The notes: generated from the sequence alone by a model not told the origin. A stretch of DNA of 64,000 nt from Actinopolyspora alba (GCF_900112765.1 NZ_FOMZ01000007.1:272546-336545), one strand, 5' to 3'; counted from the first letter of the stretch, positions 1 to 10,091 are shown. Made by a program: numbers and translations.

Positions 1-1385
1 GCAGCGAGGCCAACCGCATCGCGCGTGAGGTGCTGCACGGTCGCGAGTTCGTCGAGGTGGAGACCCCCACGATGACGCGCTCCACTCCGGAGGGCGCCCG
101 TGACTTCCTCATCCCGGCGCGGCTGCAGCCCGGCAGCTGGTACGCGCTGCCACAGTCACCGCAGCTGTTCAAGCAGCTGCTGATGGTCGGTGGTCTGGAG
201 CGTTACTTCCAGATCGCCCGCTGCTACCGCGACGAGGACTTCCGCGCCGACCGCCAGCCGGAGTTCACCCAGCTCGACATCGAGATGAGCTTCGTCGACG
301 CCGAGGACGTCATCGACATCAGCGAGCGGGTGATCCGTGCGCTGTGGCGCGAACTGGCCGACCACGAGATTCCCGCTCCGATCCCCCGGTTGCCCTACGC
401 CGAGGCGATGGCGCGCTACGGGACGGACAAACCGGACCTGCGGTTCGGTGTCGAGCTCACCGAGCTGACCGACTACTTCCGCGACACTCCCTTCCGGGTG
501 TTCCAGGCTCCCTACGTCGGCGCCGTGGTCATGCCGGGTGGGGCCGATCAGCCCCGCAGGCAGCTGGATGCCTGGCAGGAGTGGGCCAAGCAGCGCGGCG
601 CGAAGGGGCTGGCCTACGTGCTGATCGGTGCCGACGGCACGCTGTCCGGTCCGGTGGCCAAGAACCTCTCCGAGCAGGAGCGTGACGGGCTGGCCAAGGC
701 AGTCGGCGCTTCTCCCGGTGACTGCGTGTTCTTCGCGGCCGGGCAGCCCGCCCCGTCGCGTGCGCTGCTCGGCGCGGTCCGGCTGGAGATCGCCGAGAAC
801 TGCGGACTCGTCGATCACGACGCCTGGTCGTTCGTGTGGATCGTCGACGCCCCCATGTTCGAGTCCGTCGCCGACAGCGACGACGTCGCCGTCGGTGCTG
901 GCCGCTACACCGCTGTGCACCACCCTTTCACCGCGCCGGTGCCGGAGTGGTCCGACAGCTTCGAACAGAACCCGGAGAAGGCTCTGGCCAGCGCCTACGA
1001 TCTCGTGTGCAACGGTAACGAGATCGGCGGTGGTTCCGTCCGTATCCATCGCTGGGAGACGCAACAGCGGGTGTTCGACGTGCTCGGCATCTCCAAGGAG
1101 GAGGCCGACGAGAAGTTCGGCTTCCTGCTGGAGGCGTTCCGGTACGGCCCGCCGCCGCACGGTGGGGTGGCCTTCGGTTGGGACCGCATCTGCATGCTGC
1201 TGAGCGGCGCGGAATCGCTGCGTGACGTCATCGCCTTCCCGAAGAGCGGTGGCGGGTTCGACCCGCTCACCGGTGCGCCCGCGCCGATCACCGCGGCGCA
1301 GCGCAAGGAGGCCGGGGTGGACGCCAAGCCCACCCGTCGTGGCGCCGGGGAAGCCGACCAGGCGGCGGGCTCGCGAAGCTCCTGA
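1..1385 (+). CDS. aspS: Aspartyl-tRNA synthetase, 3' part (5' end outside window)
   Basis: Charges tRNA-Asp with aspartate (class II synthetase, cytoplasm). The frame is already open at the window edge (codons begin at base 3), so the GTG at 30 is internal. Seen: class II motif 1/2 region ([53 protein letters not shown]), a long bacterial GAD insertion, and motif 3 ([16 protein letters not shown]) near the end. About 460 residues are present; actinobacterial AspRS is near 600, so the N-terminal anticodon-binding OB domain is what is missing. The tail after motif 3 is a charged, Gly/Ala-rich extension. Identification is essentially certain. Confidence 0.97.
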   Translation, partial: SEANRIAREVLHGREFVEVETPTMTRSTPEGARDFLIPARLQPGSWYALPQSPQLFKQLLMVGGLERYFQIARCYRDEDFRADRQPEFTQLDIEMSFVDAEDVIDISERVIRALWRELADHEIPAPIPRLPYAEAMARYGTDKPDLRFGVELTELTDYFRDTPFRVFQAPYVGAVVMPGGADQPRRQLDAWQEWAKQRGAKGLAYVLIGADGTLSGPVAKNLSEQERDGLAKAVGASPGDCVFFAAGQPAPSRALLGAVRLEIAENCGLVDHDAWSFVWIVDAPMFESVADSDDVAVGAGRYTAVHHPFTAPVPEWSDSFEQNPEKALASAYDLVCNGNEIGGGSVRIHRWETQQRVFDVLGISKEEADEKFGFLLEAFRYGPPPHGGVAFGWDRICMLLSGAESLRDVIAFPKSGGGFDPLTGAPAPITAAQRKEAGVDAKPTRRGAGEADQAAGSRSS

Positions 1386-2030
1386 CTCCGGTGAGTCCTC
1401 CCACGCGATCGTGGAGTGTTGATCTGTGTGGCCGCGTGTTGCTACCCTGAGTGCATGGTCGTAGCGGTGAGTCGTTTCGTGTCACCCGGCTTGGAACACG
1501 ATCAGTCGAGCTCGGGGTGAGCACGGTCTCATCAGGTTGTCCGGCAGCGGAAGACGTTCTCCCCGACATCGGGACGTCGGGGAAGAACTCCCCGGCCCGG
1601 GCGGTTTCACAGCGTCAGCCGATGCTCCGATCGCGTGAAAACCCGTTACGTCTCCCGTGGCACCCGTCTACGGTCGGTGGCGGACTTCCGCCCGTTCACC
1701 GTTCGGAGTGCTTTCGTCTTTCGAGGCGTATTCATCTCACGGATCAGCCTGTTGTCGGTCTCCCTCCTGTTGTCCACGGGTGGACGGCAGGTGGCGCGCC
1801 GGGCAGTGACGAGTGAAGAACATCGTGCAACCACCGTGGTGATTGATTCGTCGTCGGAACGGGTAGTTCACCTCGGTGGCAAGGGTTGCCGAGCGCTCGG
1901 TGGCCGCGTAACCGTTGAGGGTGGTGTTCTTGTGGGTACCGTCGGTACGCAAGGCCGTTACCCGAGTCGGGTGTAACTTAACCGGTCAGGCCCGTGGAGC
2001 AGCGGGCGGTGGCGGTAGGGTCTGGAGACG
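1386..2030. other. Intergenic region aspS to kinase-like gene, no convincing gene
   Basis: About 645 bp. Short frames exist on both strands but none has a recognisable product or ribosome site. I see a hairpin at 1556-1587 (core CCCCGAC/GTCGGGG at 1561-1567 and 1576-1582) that may terminate aspS, and a short inverted repeat GTCCAC-GG-GTGGAC at 1772-1785. A TAGGGT hexamer at 2016-2021 with GGAG at 2023-2026 lies just before the next ATG and could be the -10 and ribosome site of that gene. Confidence 0.5.
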
Positions 2031-3236
2031 ATGAGCGTGGAAATCACCACCGGTCCGCCGGAGGTTCGTGTGCCCGCGAGTGCGGAGGTTACCGATACGC
2101 TCGGTACTGCCGAGACCGTGCTCACCCGGAGAATGGGGGCACCCGTCCGGCTCGCCGACCCGGAGGACCTGGGCGGTAGTGGCCGGTCGGTCGTGATGCG
2201 AGTTCGTGTCGCCGAGACACCGTTCGAGTTGCCGCGCACACTCGTGATCAAGCATTACGGAACGGTTCCCGGCAAGGGCCATTCGGATCCGTTCGCCCAT
2301 GAGGCGGCGAGCTGTCAGCTGGCCACCGCGCTTCCACCGGAACTGCGCGTCGGGCCGGAACTGATCGCCCAGGACACCGAGAAGCGGCTGTTGGTTCTGG
2401 AGGACCTCGGCCGTGGCGCGAACCTGGCCGATGTGTTGTTCGCCGACGATCCGCGCGCCGCCGAGCGCTCGTTGTTGGCCTGGGCACGTGCGCTGGGCAG
2501 ACTGCACACCTCGATGGCGGGCAGGGAGGCCGACTTCGACGCTCTGATGCGCAGGCTCGGGCTCGAGTCGTGGACCGATCCGGTCGCCGATGACATCCAG
2601 CGCTCGTTGCGGGAGCTTCCCGAACTGCTGGCCAACACGCTGGATCTCTCGTTGCCCGAGCAGGTGCGAGCACGGCTCGATTCCGCCGCCGGGCTGTTGG
2701 GCTCGACGAAGTACCGCTCCTTCAGCCCCTCCGACATCTGCCCGGACAACAGTCTGGTGACGGGCAACGGGGTGCGGTTTCTGGACTTCGAGTGGGCGTG
2801 TGTCCGTGACATCGCGCTGGATGCCGCCTACCTGCAATTCCCGTTCCCGTCCTCGTGGTGTTCCTACGCCATGCCCGCGGGGTTGGTGGACAACATGCTC
2901 GCCACCTGGCGTTCGGAGATCGTCGAGGTGTGGTCGGACCTGGACGACGACGCCGTGCTGATGCCCCGCCTGCTGGACGCGCAGCTGCTCTGGGTCTGGG
3001 TGTCGACCTGGTGGTTCCTACCGCGGGACGGGCAGTTGGACGGTCCCATCGACGCCCACATGCCCTCGCCGCGTCGAAGCACCGCTCTCGCTGATCGCTG
3101 GCAGCGCTTGGGCAAGGACGCCGAGGCCAACGATATGCCGGAGGTCGCCTCCTACGCGGAACGAATGGTCCAGGCGCTGGTGGAACGATTCGGTTCCGGA
3201 GCGCTGGAGCTGCGACCGTACCCGGCCTTTCGCTGA
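2031..3236 (+). CDS. APH/choline-kinase-like phosphotransferase, substrate unknown
   Basis: 401-residue protein with a protein-kinase-like fold of the aminoglycoside phosphotransferase/choline kinase superfamily. Seen: N-lobe Lys in LVIKHYG, hinge VLEDLG, a catalytic loop SPSDICPDN near residues 232-240 and the metal-binding FLDFEWA that follows. In the usual HGD-x4-N loop the first His is replaced here (SPSD), but catalytic Asp and Asn are kept. ATG is preceded by GGAG at a short distance. It stands alone between aspS and a strong terminator, so context does not suggest a substrate. A resistance role is not supported by anything seen. Confidence 0.7.
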   Translation: MSVEITTGPPEVRVPASAEVTDTLGTAETVLTRRMGAPVRLADPEDLGGSGRSVVMRVRVAETPFELPRTLVIKHYGTVPGKGHSDPFAHEAASCQLATALPPELRVGPELIAQDTEKRLLVLEDLGRGANLADVLFADDPRAAERSLLAWARALGRLHTSMAGREADFDALMRRLGLESWTDPVADDIQRSLRELPELLANTLDLSLPEQVRARLDSAAGLLGSTKYRSFSPSDICPDNSLVTGNGVRFLDFEWACVRDIALDAAYLQFPFPSSWCSYAMPAGLVDNMLATWRSEIVEVWSDLDDDAVLMPRLLDAQLLWVWVSTWWFLPRDGQLDGPIDAHMPSPRRSTALADRWQRLGKDAEANDMPEVASYAERMVQALVERFGSGALELRPYPAFR

Positions 3237-3249
3237 GCGCGACCACTCA

Positions 3250-3270
3250 CGCGGCCAGCGGCCGCGTTTT
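3250..3270 (+). terminator. Intrinsic terminator after kinase-like gene
   Basis: Perfect 7-bp stem CGCGGCC (3250-3256) / GGCCGCG (3260-3266) with loop AGC, followed directly by TTTT. It lies 14 bp after the stop codon of the kinase-like gene. Confidence 0.8.
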
Positions 3271-3786
3271 CGTCCGTCACGGGTGGGAGAGGACTCTTGT
3301 CCGGGGCCGGTTCCGAACGGGAGCCGGCCGTACCGATGACCTCGTGCTCTCCCCCTCGTCCGTTTCCGGCGGGGGAATTCGTCCCCGACTTCCCGTGTCA
3401 CCACGCCGCTCCGGGAAGACTGTAACGAGATCCTCGTGCGGCCGTCGTTCTCGGGGAATCGTCCCCGGAGAATCGTTCCCGGGTGCTGTTGTCCACATCG
3501 AGCGGGAAGCCACCGGAGATGTGGTCTTTTCGGATGTTCCTATTCCCTGAGACGCGCTTACTTGTGCGCTGTGTGATAACTTACACCCGAAGGTGGTATT
3601 GATTTTTCTGTCATCGCGCTGACCTGAGCAAATTTTCGTGTTTGTCGCGACCGCTGTCTCCTGTCGCGTTTTTCCACCTTTTCGGGCTACTTTCGGTTTA
3701 CTCCGAGTACACATTTCTCGGGTAGTATCGGAAATGTCCGCTTCGGGTGGCGGACCGATACGTCCGGTCGGTAGTCGGAGGTAGCA
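3271..3786. other. AT-richer intergenic region with candidate promoter
   Basis: About 515 bp without a supportable gene. The stretch 3560-3730 is clearly less GC-rich than its surroundings, as expected for a promoter region. TAGTAT at 3723-3728 is a reasonable -10 hexamer for the gene starting at 3787; no good -35 is spaced correctly from it. Confidence 0.4.
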
Positions 3787-4179
3787 GTGTCGGGGGTGAC
3801 AGTGAAAGCCGGGATGAATTCGGCGCTGCGGGCGGCGTTGTTCCTGCTGTTCGCTGTGGTCCTCGTCGTGCTCTCCCCGCTGCACGCCGCCGGTGCCGTG
3901 GCACACGTCGGCAGGGTCGTCTCGGGGGAGTACAAAACCGAGCAGAGTGCTCCCTGCGAGAGCGAGAAACTCCGCAAGCGCCCCAGCGTGGCCGAACTCG
4001 GCAGGAGGATCGGACGGCGCACCGAGCGGTCGTGCAGCAGACGGAACCGCACGGCTCTCCCCGTCAGACAGCGCTTCGACGCCGCAGAAGACGCGAGAAA
4101 CATTCGCAATGCGGTCGACTCGACTGTGAAGTGCAGATCAGCCCATTCCCAGGCGAGACTTCAGGTGTACCGCAGGTGA
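3787..4179 (+). CDS. Small putative exported or membrane-anchored protein, unknown function
   Basis: 130 residues. The GTG start has a very strong Shine-Dalgarno (GGAGGT at 3777-3782), which is the main reason to believe the gene. Residues about 12-37 form one hydrophobic segment (ALFLLFAVVLVVLSPLHAAG), a signal anchor or cleavable signal peptide. The rest is Arg/Ser/Glu-rich with three Cys and no domain I recognise. It precedes the SulP transporter by 441 bp, so co-transcription is possible but not shown. Confidence 0.5.
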   Translation: MSGVTVKAGMNSALRAALFLLFAVVLVVLSPLHAAGAVAHVGRVVSGEYKTEQSAPCESEKLRKRPSVAELGRRIGRRTERSCSRRNRTALPVRQRFDAAEDARNIRNAVDSTVKCRSAHSQARLQVYRR

Positions 4180-4620
4180 TTCGTCAGCCGATTCGGTTCG
4201 ACGGGGACCTGCGCTGCTCGCGAGGTCCCTCGCCTCGTCTTCGCGGCAGCGACGGTTGGAGTCGGGTTCACGTTCGGTTCGACTACCAGGCCGAGCTGTA
4301 GAACCTTCCAGTCCACAGGGCACAACGCTCGCGGGCACCCTCGCCGAATTCTTCTCGCATCGACGCGAGTCCGTTGGAAATCCATTCCGGGAAGCCGTCC
4401 GTGACACGGTTCTTTCGAGCGTTCTCCACTCCGGGAGAGCGTGGTTCGGAGGAACCAGCAGCGGTACGGACGGCGAGCCGATCGAGTGGTCCGAACACCC
4501 GATCGGGACTTCCGGAACGGATTCCCACTCGTACCAGCGACACATTTCGACCGACGACCCCTGCGGGCCCACGTGTGTCCGATCGCGGACACGGGCCTGT
4601 CGACCCTCACGGAGTAAATC
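4180..4620. other. Intergenic region upstream of sulP
   Basis: 441 bp. Frames in this stretch on both strands read as Arg/Ser-rich nonsense and lack ribosome sites, so I call no gene. The only clear signal is the GGAG at 4611-4614 that serves the SulP GTG start. Confidence 0.4.
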
Positions 4621-6138
4621 GTGACCACACAACTCGAATCGCCCCGGCCCACCCGGCCGGGCTCTCTACGCGAACACATCCGCCGGAACAAGTCGGTGTT
4701 CGGCTTCGACCTGGGTGCTTCGCTCGTGGTCTTCCTGGTGGCGTTACCACTGTGCGTGGGCATCGCCGTCGCCTCCGGCGTGCCAGCCGAACTGGGCATC
4801 GTCACCGGCATCGTCGGCGGCATCGTCGTCGGCTGCATGCCGGGCAGCACCATGCAGGTCAGCGGACCCGCGGCAGGCCTGACCGTGCTGGTCGCGTCCA
4901 CGATCGCCGATCACGGTCTCGCCGTGCTGGGCGTGGTCGTGCTCGGGGCGGGTCTGCTGCAGATTGCGATGGGGATGACCGGAATCGGTACCTGGTTCCG
5001 CGCGATCTCGCCCTCAGTGGTGCAGGGACTGCTGGCCGGGATCGGGCTCGTACTGATCCTCGGCCAGATCTATCCCATCGGAGGGTTGGACCAGCCCTCG
5101 CACACCGGTGCCAAGTTCGCCGGGCTGCCCGAACTGCTCCGGGCCGTGTTCACCACCCCCACGGGACGGGCCGGGGTCGCCATCGCGGTGGTGACGCTGC
5201 TCACCATGGTGCTGTGGGGTCGGTTGCCCCAACGCTTCCGGACCGTTCCCGCACCGTTGGTGGGAGTCACCGTCGCGTCGGCGCTCACCTACGCGCTCGG
5301 GTTTCCGCTGGAGACGATCGGGGTCGGTTCGCTGCTGGAAACCATCAATGTCACCACTCCCGGTGACTTCGGCGCGGTTACCAGCTTCGCGGTGCTCGGA
5401 TCGATTCTGACCTTCGCGCTGATCGCTTCCGCGGAGAGCCTGTTCAGCGCGGCGGCGGTGGACCGGATGCACGACGGTCCCAAGACCCGCTACAACGCTG
5501 AGCTGGTGGCGCAGGGTACCGGGAACGCGGTTTGCGGAGTGCTCGGCGCGCTGCCGATGACCGCGGTGATCGTGCGCAGTACCGCCAACGTGCACGCGGG
5601 AGCGCGGACCAAACTCTCCCGTGTGCTGCACGGGTGCTGGCTCCTGCTGTTCGTGATGCTGCTTCCCCAGCTGCTCTCCTTCATTCCGCTGGCCACCCTC
5701 GGAGCGCTGTTGGTGCACGCGGGATGGAAACTGCTCGGGGTACGCCAGGTCGCCACCTTGATCCGGGAACAGCGTTCGGAGGCGTTCATCCTGCTGCTGA
5801 CCGCTGGGACGATCCTGGCCACCGACCTGCTGATCGGTGTGCTCACCGGTATCGTGGCCGCGGTGATCAAGACTGCTTGGGAGGTTTCCGGGCTTTCCGT
5901 GGAGATCGAACACGACGAGAACCATGCCCGGGTGCGGTTGCACGGCAACGCCACGTTCCTGCGGTTGCCGCAGCTGCAGGACAGGCTGGAACAACTGCCG
6001 CACACCAGTAGCGCTCATGTCGACATGACGCCGCTGCGGCATCTGGACCGAGCCTGTCATCAGAGCATCGAGCACTGGGCGGAGCAGCGGCGCAAGAACT
6101 CCTGCGCCGTGGAGCTGGCCATGCCGGGCGCGCGCTGA
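4621..6138 (+). CDS. SulP-family inorganic anion transporter
   Basis: 505-residue inner-membrane protein of the SulP/SLC26 family, which moves sulfate, bicarbonate or other anions. Seen: about a dozen hydrophobic segments, the family signature around residues 40-80 ([20 protein letters not shown], then [14 protein letters not shown]) and [20 protein letters not shown]. The C-terminal 85 residues are a short, degenerate STAS-like region. The GTG start is set by GGAG six bases upstream. In actinobacteria this subtype often sits with a carbonic anhydrase, but none is present here, so bicarbonate versus sulfate is open. Codon 42 is the rare Leu codon TTA (4744-4746). Confidence 0.85.
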   Translation: MTTQLESPRPTRPGSLREHIRRNKSVFGFDLGASLVVFLVALPLCVGIAVASGVPAELGIVTGIVGGIVVGCMPGSTMQVSGPAAGLTVLVASTIADHGLAVLGVVVLGAGLLQIAMGMTGIGTWFRAISPSVVQGLLAGIGLVLILGQIYPIGGLDQPSHTGAKFAGLPELLRAVFTTPTGRAGVAIAVVTLLTMVLWGRLPQRFRTVPAPLVGVTVASALTYALGFPLETIGVGSLLETINVTTPGDFGAVTSFAVLGSILTFALIASAESLFSAAAVDRMHDGPKTRYNAELVAQGTGNAVCGVLGALPMTAVIVRSTANVHAGARTKLSRVLHGCWLLLFVMLLPQLLSFIPLATLGALLVHAGWKLLGVRQVATLIREQRSEAFILLLTAGTILATDLLIGVLTGIVAAVIKTAWEVSGLSVEIEHDENHARVRLHGNATFLRLPQLQDRLEQLPHTSSAHVDMTPLRHLDRACHQSIEHWAEQRRKNSCAVELAMPGAR

Positions 6139-6152
6139 CAGCTCGATGCGCA

Positions 6153-6187
6153 CTGGTCCTCGCCCGTGTTGTCACGGCGAGGACCAG
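6153..6187 (+). terminator. Strong hairpin terminator after sulP
   Basis: Arms CTGGTCCTCGCC (6153-6164) and GGCGAGGACCAG (6176-6187) pair perfectly and extend inward through CGTG/CACG, leaving a TTGT tetraloop with one bulged C. It starts 14 bp after the sulP stop. It also argues against an upstream start for rarA, because that frame would begin inside the hairpin region. Confidence 0.75.
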
Positions 6188-6306
6188 CCACGAGTCGGAC
6201 AAGCTACGACTCGGGCCAGCCACCAGCGGAACCGGTCACAGCGAGATCCGCTGGAAGGCGGCGAGATCCCGCGCCGTCCCGCACGACCGGTGTCGTCCGG
6301 CGCGGG

Positions 6307-6312
6307 TAGCGT
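6307..6312 (+). promoter_or_regulatory. Leaderless-type -10 element for rarA
   Basis: TAGCGT ends seven bases before the GTG at 6320. TANNNT at this distance is the usual arrangement when actinobacterial transcription starts at the first base of the start codon. No Shine-Dalgarno precedes that GTG, which fits a leaderless mRNA. Confidence 0.55.
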
Positions 6313-6319
6313 CGGGAAC

Positions 6320-7708
6320 GTGACTGATGGCCTGTTCGACAACGGTTCGTTCCACAGCGGTCTGCTGGACGGCGGCCTGTTCGGTGCTGATGCCGAGGAC
6401 CGCGCCGAACAGCGACTCGCCGAGAACGCGCCGCTGGCGGTGCGGATGCGTCCCCGGACGCTCGAGGAAGTCATCGGGCAGGATCACCTCCTCGGTTCCG
6501 GAGCGCCGCTGCGCCGTCTCGTGGAGGGGGCGGCCCCCGCCTCGGTGCTGCTGCACGGGCCACCCGGTACCGGCAAGACCACACTGGCCGGGCTGGTCTC
6601 ACAGGCCACCGGACGTCGTTTCGTGGCGCTGTCCGCGCTCTCGGCGGGTGTCAAAGAGGTGCGCGGGGTGATCGAGGAGGCACGGCGCAGGCTCGGGCAC
6701 TCGGGTGAGGCCACCGTGCTGTTCATCGACGAGGTGCACCGTTTCTCCAAGACGCAACAGGATGCGCTGCTGTCCGCGGTCGAGGACCGGACTGTGCTGC
6801 TGGTGGCCGCCACCACCGAGAACCCCTCGTTCTCCGTGGTCTCACCGTTGCTTTCGCGTTCGCTGGTGCTGCAACTGCGACCGCTCGGTGAACAGGAGGT
6901 CCGGCAGCTGGTGCTGCGCGCCGTGACCGAACAGCGCGGGCTGGACGGCGAATTCCGTCTGGAGGAGGAGGCCGAGCGGCATCTGGTGGCGCTGGCAGGG
7001 GGAGACGCGCGCCGCGCGCTGACGGCGCTGGAGGCCGCTTCCGAAGCGGCGGCTGCCACCGGCTCCAGCGCCATCGACCTCGCCACCGTCGAGGCGACGG
7101 TGGACAAGGCGGCCGTGCGCTACGACCGCGACGGTGACCAGCACTACGATGTCGCCAGCGCGTTCATCAAATCCATCCGTGGTTCGGACGTGGACGCCGC
7201 GCTGCACTACCTGGCCAGAATGATCGAGGCGGGCGAGGACCCACGTTTCATCGCACGCAGGCTCGTGGTGCACGCCAGCGAGGATGTCGGCATGGCCGAC
7301 CCCACCGCGATGCAGAGCGCCGTGGCGACCGCCCAAGCGGTGCAGTTCATCGGAATGCCGGAGGGCAGGCTGGCGCTGGCACAGACCACGGTGCATCTGG
7401 CCACCGCTCCCAAGTCCAATGCCGTGATCACGGCCATCGACGCCGCGCTGGCCGATGTCCGTGCGGGCGGGGCCGGAACCGTGCCCGCGCATCTGCGGGA
7501 CGGGCACTACGCGGGTGCCGAGCGACAGGGGAACGCCATCGGGTACCGCTATCCGCACGATCGCCCGGAAGGGGTACTCGAACAGCAGTACCCGCCCGAT
7601 TCATTGGTCGGCAGGAACTACTACGAGCCCAACGGGCGCGGTGAGGAACGAACACTGGCGGAACGGCTGCCGAAACTGCGCAACATCGTTCGCGGGGATC
7701 GCCAGTAG
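6320..7708 (+). CDS. rarA: Replication-associated recombination protein A (RarA/MgsA), AAA+ ATPase
   Basis: 462 residues from GTG 6320. RarA acts at stalled replication forks as a clamp-loader-like AAA+ ATPase. Seen: Walker A GPPGTGKT (residues 80-87), Walker [11 protein letters not shown] (about 133-142), sensor [21 protein letters not shown], and the C-terminal tetramerisation region ([31 protein letters not shown]). The open frame extends upstream to 6146, but those residues overlap the sulP terminator and look non-coding; conserved sequence begins only after 6320, and the leaderless promoter supports that start. Location between aspS and alaS matches actinobacterial synteny. Confidence 0.95.
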   Translation: MTDGLFDNGSFHSGLLDGGLFGADAEDRAEQRLAENAPLAVRMRPRTLEEVIGQDHLLGSGAPLRRLVEGAAPASVLLHGPPGTGKTTLAGLVSQATGRRFVALSALSAGVKEVRGVIEEARRRLGHSGEATVLFIDEVHRFSKTQQDALLSAVEDRTVLLVAATTENPSFSVVSPLLSRSLVLQLRPLGEQEVRQLVLRAVTEQRGLDGEFRLEEEAERHLVALAGGDARRALTALEAASEAAAATGSSAIDLATVEATVDKAAVRYDRDGDQHYDVASAFIKSIRGSDVDAALHYLARMIEAGEDPRFIARRLVVHASEDVGMADPTAMQSAVATAQAVQFIGMPEGRLALAQTTVHLATAPKSNAVITAIDAALADVRAGGAGTVPAHLRDGHYAGAERQGNAIGYRYPHDRPEGVLEQQYPPDSLVGRNYYEPNGRGEERTLAERLPKLRNIVRGDRQ

Positions 7709-7823
7709 TACCGGGCGAAGTCACCGGTCCGTCCCGGCGCGGTTCGCGATCGTCCCGGAACGTCGGTTTCGGAGCTGTTCTCGGGTAATGTGCCGATTCG
7801 GCCGGACAAGCCACGAATCGACG

Positions 7824-7847
7824 ACCCGGCCCTCGTCACGGCCGGGT
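7824..7847 (+). terminator. Hairpin between rarA and the dehydrogenase gene
   Basis: Perfect 8-bp stem ACCCGGCC (7824-7831) / GGCCGGGT (7840-7847) with an 8-base loop, followed by TTC. It is a plausible rarA terminator but lies only 18 bp before the next start codon, so an attenuator role is possible. Confidence 0.45.
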
Positions 7848-7864
7848 TCGGAAGGGACGGATGA

Positions 7865-8830
7865 GTGAGTTCTCGGATCCTGGTCACCCGCTCGATTCCC
7901 GAGTCGGCGCTGCGACTGCTGGAGTCGGTGGGTGATGTGCGGCTCTGCAGCCAGAGCCGAGCGATGACCCCGGCGGAGCTGCACGAGGCCGTGCACGGTG
8001 CCGAAGCGGTGGTCACCATGCTGCACGACCGGATCGACGGCGAGGTCATCGACGCGGCGGGGCCGTCGTTGCGCGTGGTCGCCAATGTCGCGGTGGGCTA
8101 CGACAACGTCGATGTGCCCGCACTGGACCGACGTGGGGTGCTGCTGACCAACACGCCCGGGGTGCTCACCGATGCCACGGCGGATCTGACGTTCGGGCTG
8201 TTGCTGATGGCCACCCGCAGGCTCGCCGAGGGGGAGCGGTTGATCCGTTCTGGCATCCCCTGGGCGTGGAACTTCTCGTTCATGCTGGGCAGCGGTTTGC
8301 AGGGCAAGACGCTGGGAATAGTCGGGATGGGCCAGATCGGCCGTGCCGTGGCACGCAGAGCACGTGCCTTCGGCATGGAGGTCGTCTACACCGCTCGGAA
8401 TCGCGTGGAGTCCGAGGTCGAGCGCGAGCTGGACGCGAGTTTTCTGCCGCTGTCGCGCCTGCTGCGGGACTCGGACGTGGTGTCGCTGCACTGCCCGCTG
8501 ACCGAATCGACCAGACACCTGATCGACGGTGCGGCCCTGTCCGACATGAAGTCCTCGGCGGTACTGCTCAACACCAGTCGTGGTGCCGTGGTCGACGAAC
8601 GTGCCCTGGCACGCGCTCTCCGGGACGGCACCATCGGCGGAGCCGGACTGGACGTGTTCGAGAACGAGCCGGCGGTGGAGCCCGAACTGCTCGAACTGGA
8701 CAACGTGGTGATGGTGCCGCACCTCGGCTCGGCCACTGCCGAGACGCGTACGGCGATGGCCGAGTTGGCCGCCCGCAACGTGGTCGGTGTGCTCGACGGC
8801 AGTGGCCCGGTTTCACCGGTCAACGGTTGA
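7865..8830 (+). CDS. D-2-hydroxyacid dehydrogenase (glyoxylate/hydroxypyruvate reductase-like)
   Basis: 321 residues, NAD(P)-dependent oxidoreductase of the D-isomer-specific 2-hydroxyacid dehydrogenase family. Seen: substrate-domain NVAVGYDNVDVPA, Rossmann motif LGIVGMGQIGRAVARRA (GxGxxG), the conserved catalytic Arg in LLNTSRGAVVDE, Glu in GLDVFENEP, and catalytic His in VPHLGSAT. Length is typical. GTG 7865 is preceded by GAAGGGA at 7851-7857. It is closest in pattern to glyoxylate reductases; the exact substrate cannot be read from sequence. It converges on an unrelated leftward permease gene. Confidence 0.88.
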   Translation: MSSRILVTRSIPESALRLLESVGDVRLCSQSRAMTPAELHEAVHGAEAVVTMLHDRIDGEVIDAAGPSLRVVANVAVGYDNVDVPALDRRGVLLTNTPGVLTDATADLTFGLLLMATRRLAEGERLIRSGIPWAWNFSFMLGSGLQGKTLGIVGMGQIGRAVARRARAFGMEVVYTARNRVESEVERELDASFLPLSRLLRDSDVVSLHCPLTESTRHLIDGAALSDMKSSAVLLNTSRGAVVDERALARALRDGTIGGAGLDVFENEPAVEPELLELDNVVMVPHLGSATAETRTAMAELAARNVVGVLDGSGPVSPVNG

Positions 8831-8910
8831 CCGGTCGCTTCCGGCGTCGTCGCGGCGGGAAACCGGACGGGAAACCGGAAGCGCGGGGCCTGCCGGGTAC
8901 GGTTCCGCCC

Positions 8911-8931
8911 CCGCCGCGTCAACCGCGGCGG
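8911..8931. terminator. GC hairpin at convergent gene ends
   Basis: Perfect 8-bp stem CCGCCGCG (8911-8918) / CGCGGCGG (8924-8931) with loop TCAAC, overlapping the stop codon of the leftward permease and 80 bp past the dehydrogenase stop. It may end transcription from both sides; there is no T-tract. Confidence 0.4.
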
Positions 8932-10091
8932 AACCGTCCGCTCGCTCGTTCACCCACCACCCCCGCGGCCGCGGCGAGCGCGGGAAGCAGTATCCCGAGC
9001 AGCATCCACACCGGGCTCGGCAGCAGCATCCAGTGGTCGATCCGCAGGCCCAGGAACTCCTCCATCGGAGCACGCAACACCAGCGCCCCCGGGATTCCCA
9101 GCGCGGTCGCGGGGACGGCCCCGGCGAGCGCGACGGCCGCTGCTGTCGTCGTCCGCTCGAACCGTTCTCGGGAGCCGTTCCGCCTGGCGGTGAACACTCC
9201 GAACAACGCCGCACCACCCAGCAGCCCGCCGAGCGCGATGTAGCGCCAAGTGTCCACTGTGGCGATCATTTTCCGCTCCCGCAGCGGCAGCCGGAAGGCG
9301 CCGAGCCCCATCTCGCGTAGCCGGGAGGCCACCGCCCTCGGCTCGTGCGACTCGTCGACCACCACGCCGACCCGTTCGGCGTCGCTGCCGCGTCGCAACT
9401 GGGAAACGGTCTTGCCCTCGTTCGCCGCGGCCAACCGTGCGGCGGTCACCGGCGCGAGGTAGGCGGTCTGCGGTCCGTCCGCGTGCCAGCGGGGGTCGTA
9501 GGTGGCGATCACTTCGAGCTCGATGACCGCCGAGTCCGCACGGGCTGGGCGCGAGTCGTCCGCGGCCTCTTCGACCTCGGCCTCCGAACCCGGGGGAGCC
9601 GGGGTTTTGTCGCTGTAGCCGAAACTCAGCGTGCGCCCGAGGTAACTGGTGAAGTCAACTCCCTGGGTCCGGGCGGGAAGCACCACCTGACCGGGGAGCA
9701 CACCCTCGGCCACCGAGCCTCCCGTGATCGGAGGAGGAACGTAACTTCCCCAGGAGTGCGTGGCCAGCGAGAGTCGCGGCATGCCGCTGCCCACCGGAGT
9801 CCGGATCGCCGAAGGATGCTCCGGGATCGCGTACTCGACGCCGGGAACGGAGCGGATCAACTTCATCCGTTTACTGTTGAGGATTCCGAACGTGCCCTTG
9901 CTGTCCAGCGAGGAGATCACGATGCGTTGTGTGCCGCCGGCGCGAAGAACGTCGCGTGCCGTCGCGGTCTGTATTCCGCCGCTGACTCCGGCCAGCGTGC
10001 TGACCAGAAACGTGAACACCAGCGTCACCAGTAGCGGCGTGCGGCTGGTGACCCCTGCCCTCAGTGCGGCCGATACGGCCCGCTTGCGCAT
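8919..10091 (-). CDS. FtsX/MacB-like permease domain protein without partner ATPase
   Basis: 390 residues from the ATG at 10091, chosen because GAGGGGA lies 8 bases upstream and the upstream part of the open frame looks non-coding. Topology is MacB/FtsX-like: one TM segment near residues 18-37 (LLVTLVFTFLVSTLAG), a large extracellular domain of about 230 residues, then three C-terminal TM segments (from TWRYIALGGLLGGAALFG onward). Such permeases normally pair with an ABC ATPase of the LolD/MacB type; none is encoded nearby. It could work with an ATPase encoded elsewhere. Function unknown. Confidence 0.6.
   Translation of the reverse strand: MRKRAVSAALRAGVTSRTPLLVTLVFTFLVSTLAGVSGGIQTATARDVLRAGGTQRIVISSLDSKGTFGILNSKRMKLIRSVPGVEYAIPEHPSAIRTPVGSGMPRLSLATHSWGSYVPPPITGGSVAEGVLPGQVVLPARTQGVDFTSYLGRTLSFGYSDKTPAPPGSEAEVEEAADDSRPARADSAVIELEVIATYDPRWHADGPQTAYLAPVTAARLAAANEGKTVSQLRRGSDAERVGVVVDESHEPRAVASRLREMGLGAFRLPLRERKMIATVDTWRYIALGGLLGGAALFGVFTARRNGSRERFERTTTAAAVALAGAVPATALGIPGALVLRAPMEEFLGLRIDHWMLLPSPVWMLLGILLPALAAAAGVVGERASGRFRRG

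Noticed and set aside
1451..1976. Overlapping open frames in the aspS downstream gap
   Set aside because: Three short overlapping frames on both strands, none with a plausible start context or protein-like composition.
2031..3236. Calling the kinase-like gene an antibiotic-resistance aminoglycoside phosphotransferase
   Set aside because: The fold matches but the catalytic loop is atypical and nothing in the context supports a drug substrate.
4138..4632. 164-codon leftward open frame upstream of sulP
   Set aside because: No ribosome site, no recognisable domain, composition typical of an antisense shadow frame.
6146..6319. Upstream in-frame extension of rarA (58 extra residues)
   Set aside because: It begins within the sulP terminator hairpin, has no ribosome site, and RarA conservation starts only after GTG 6320, which has a leaderless-type -10.
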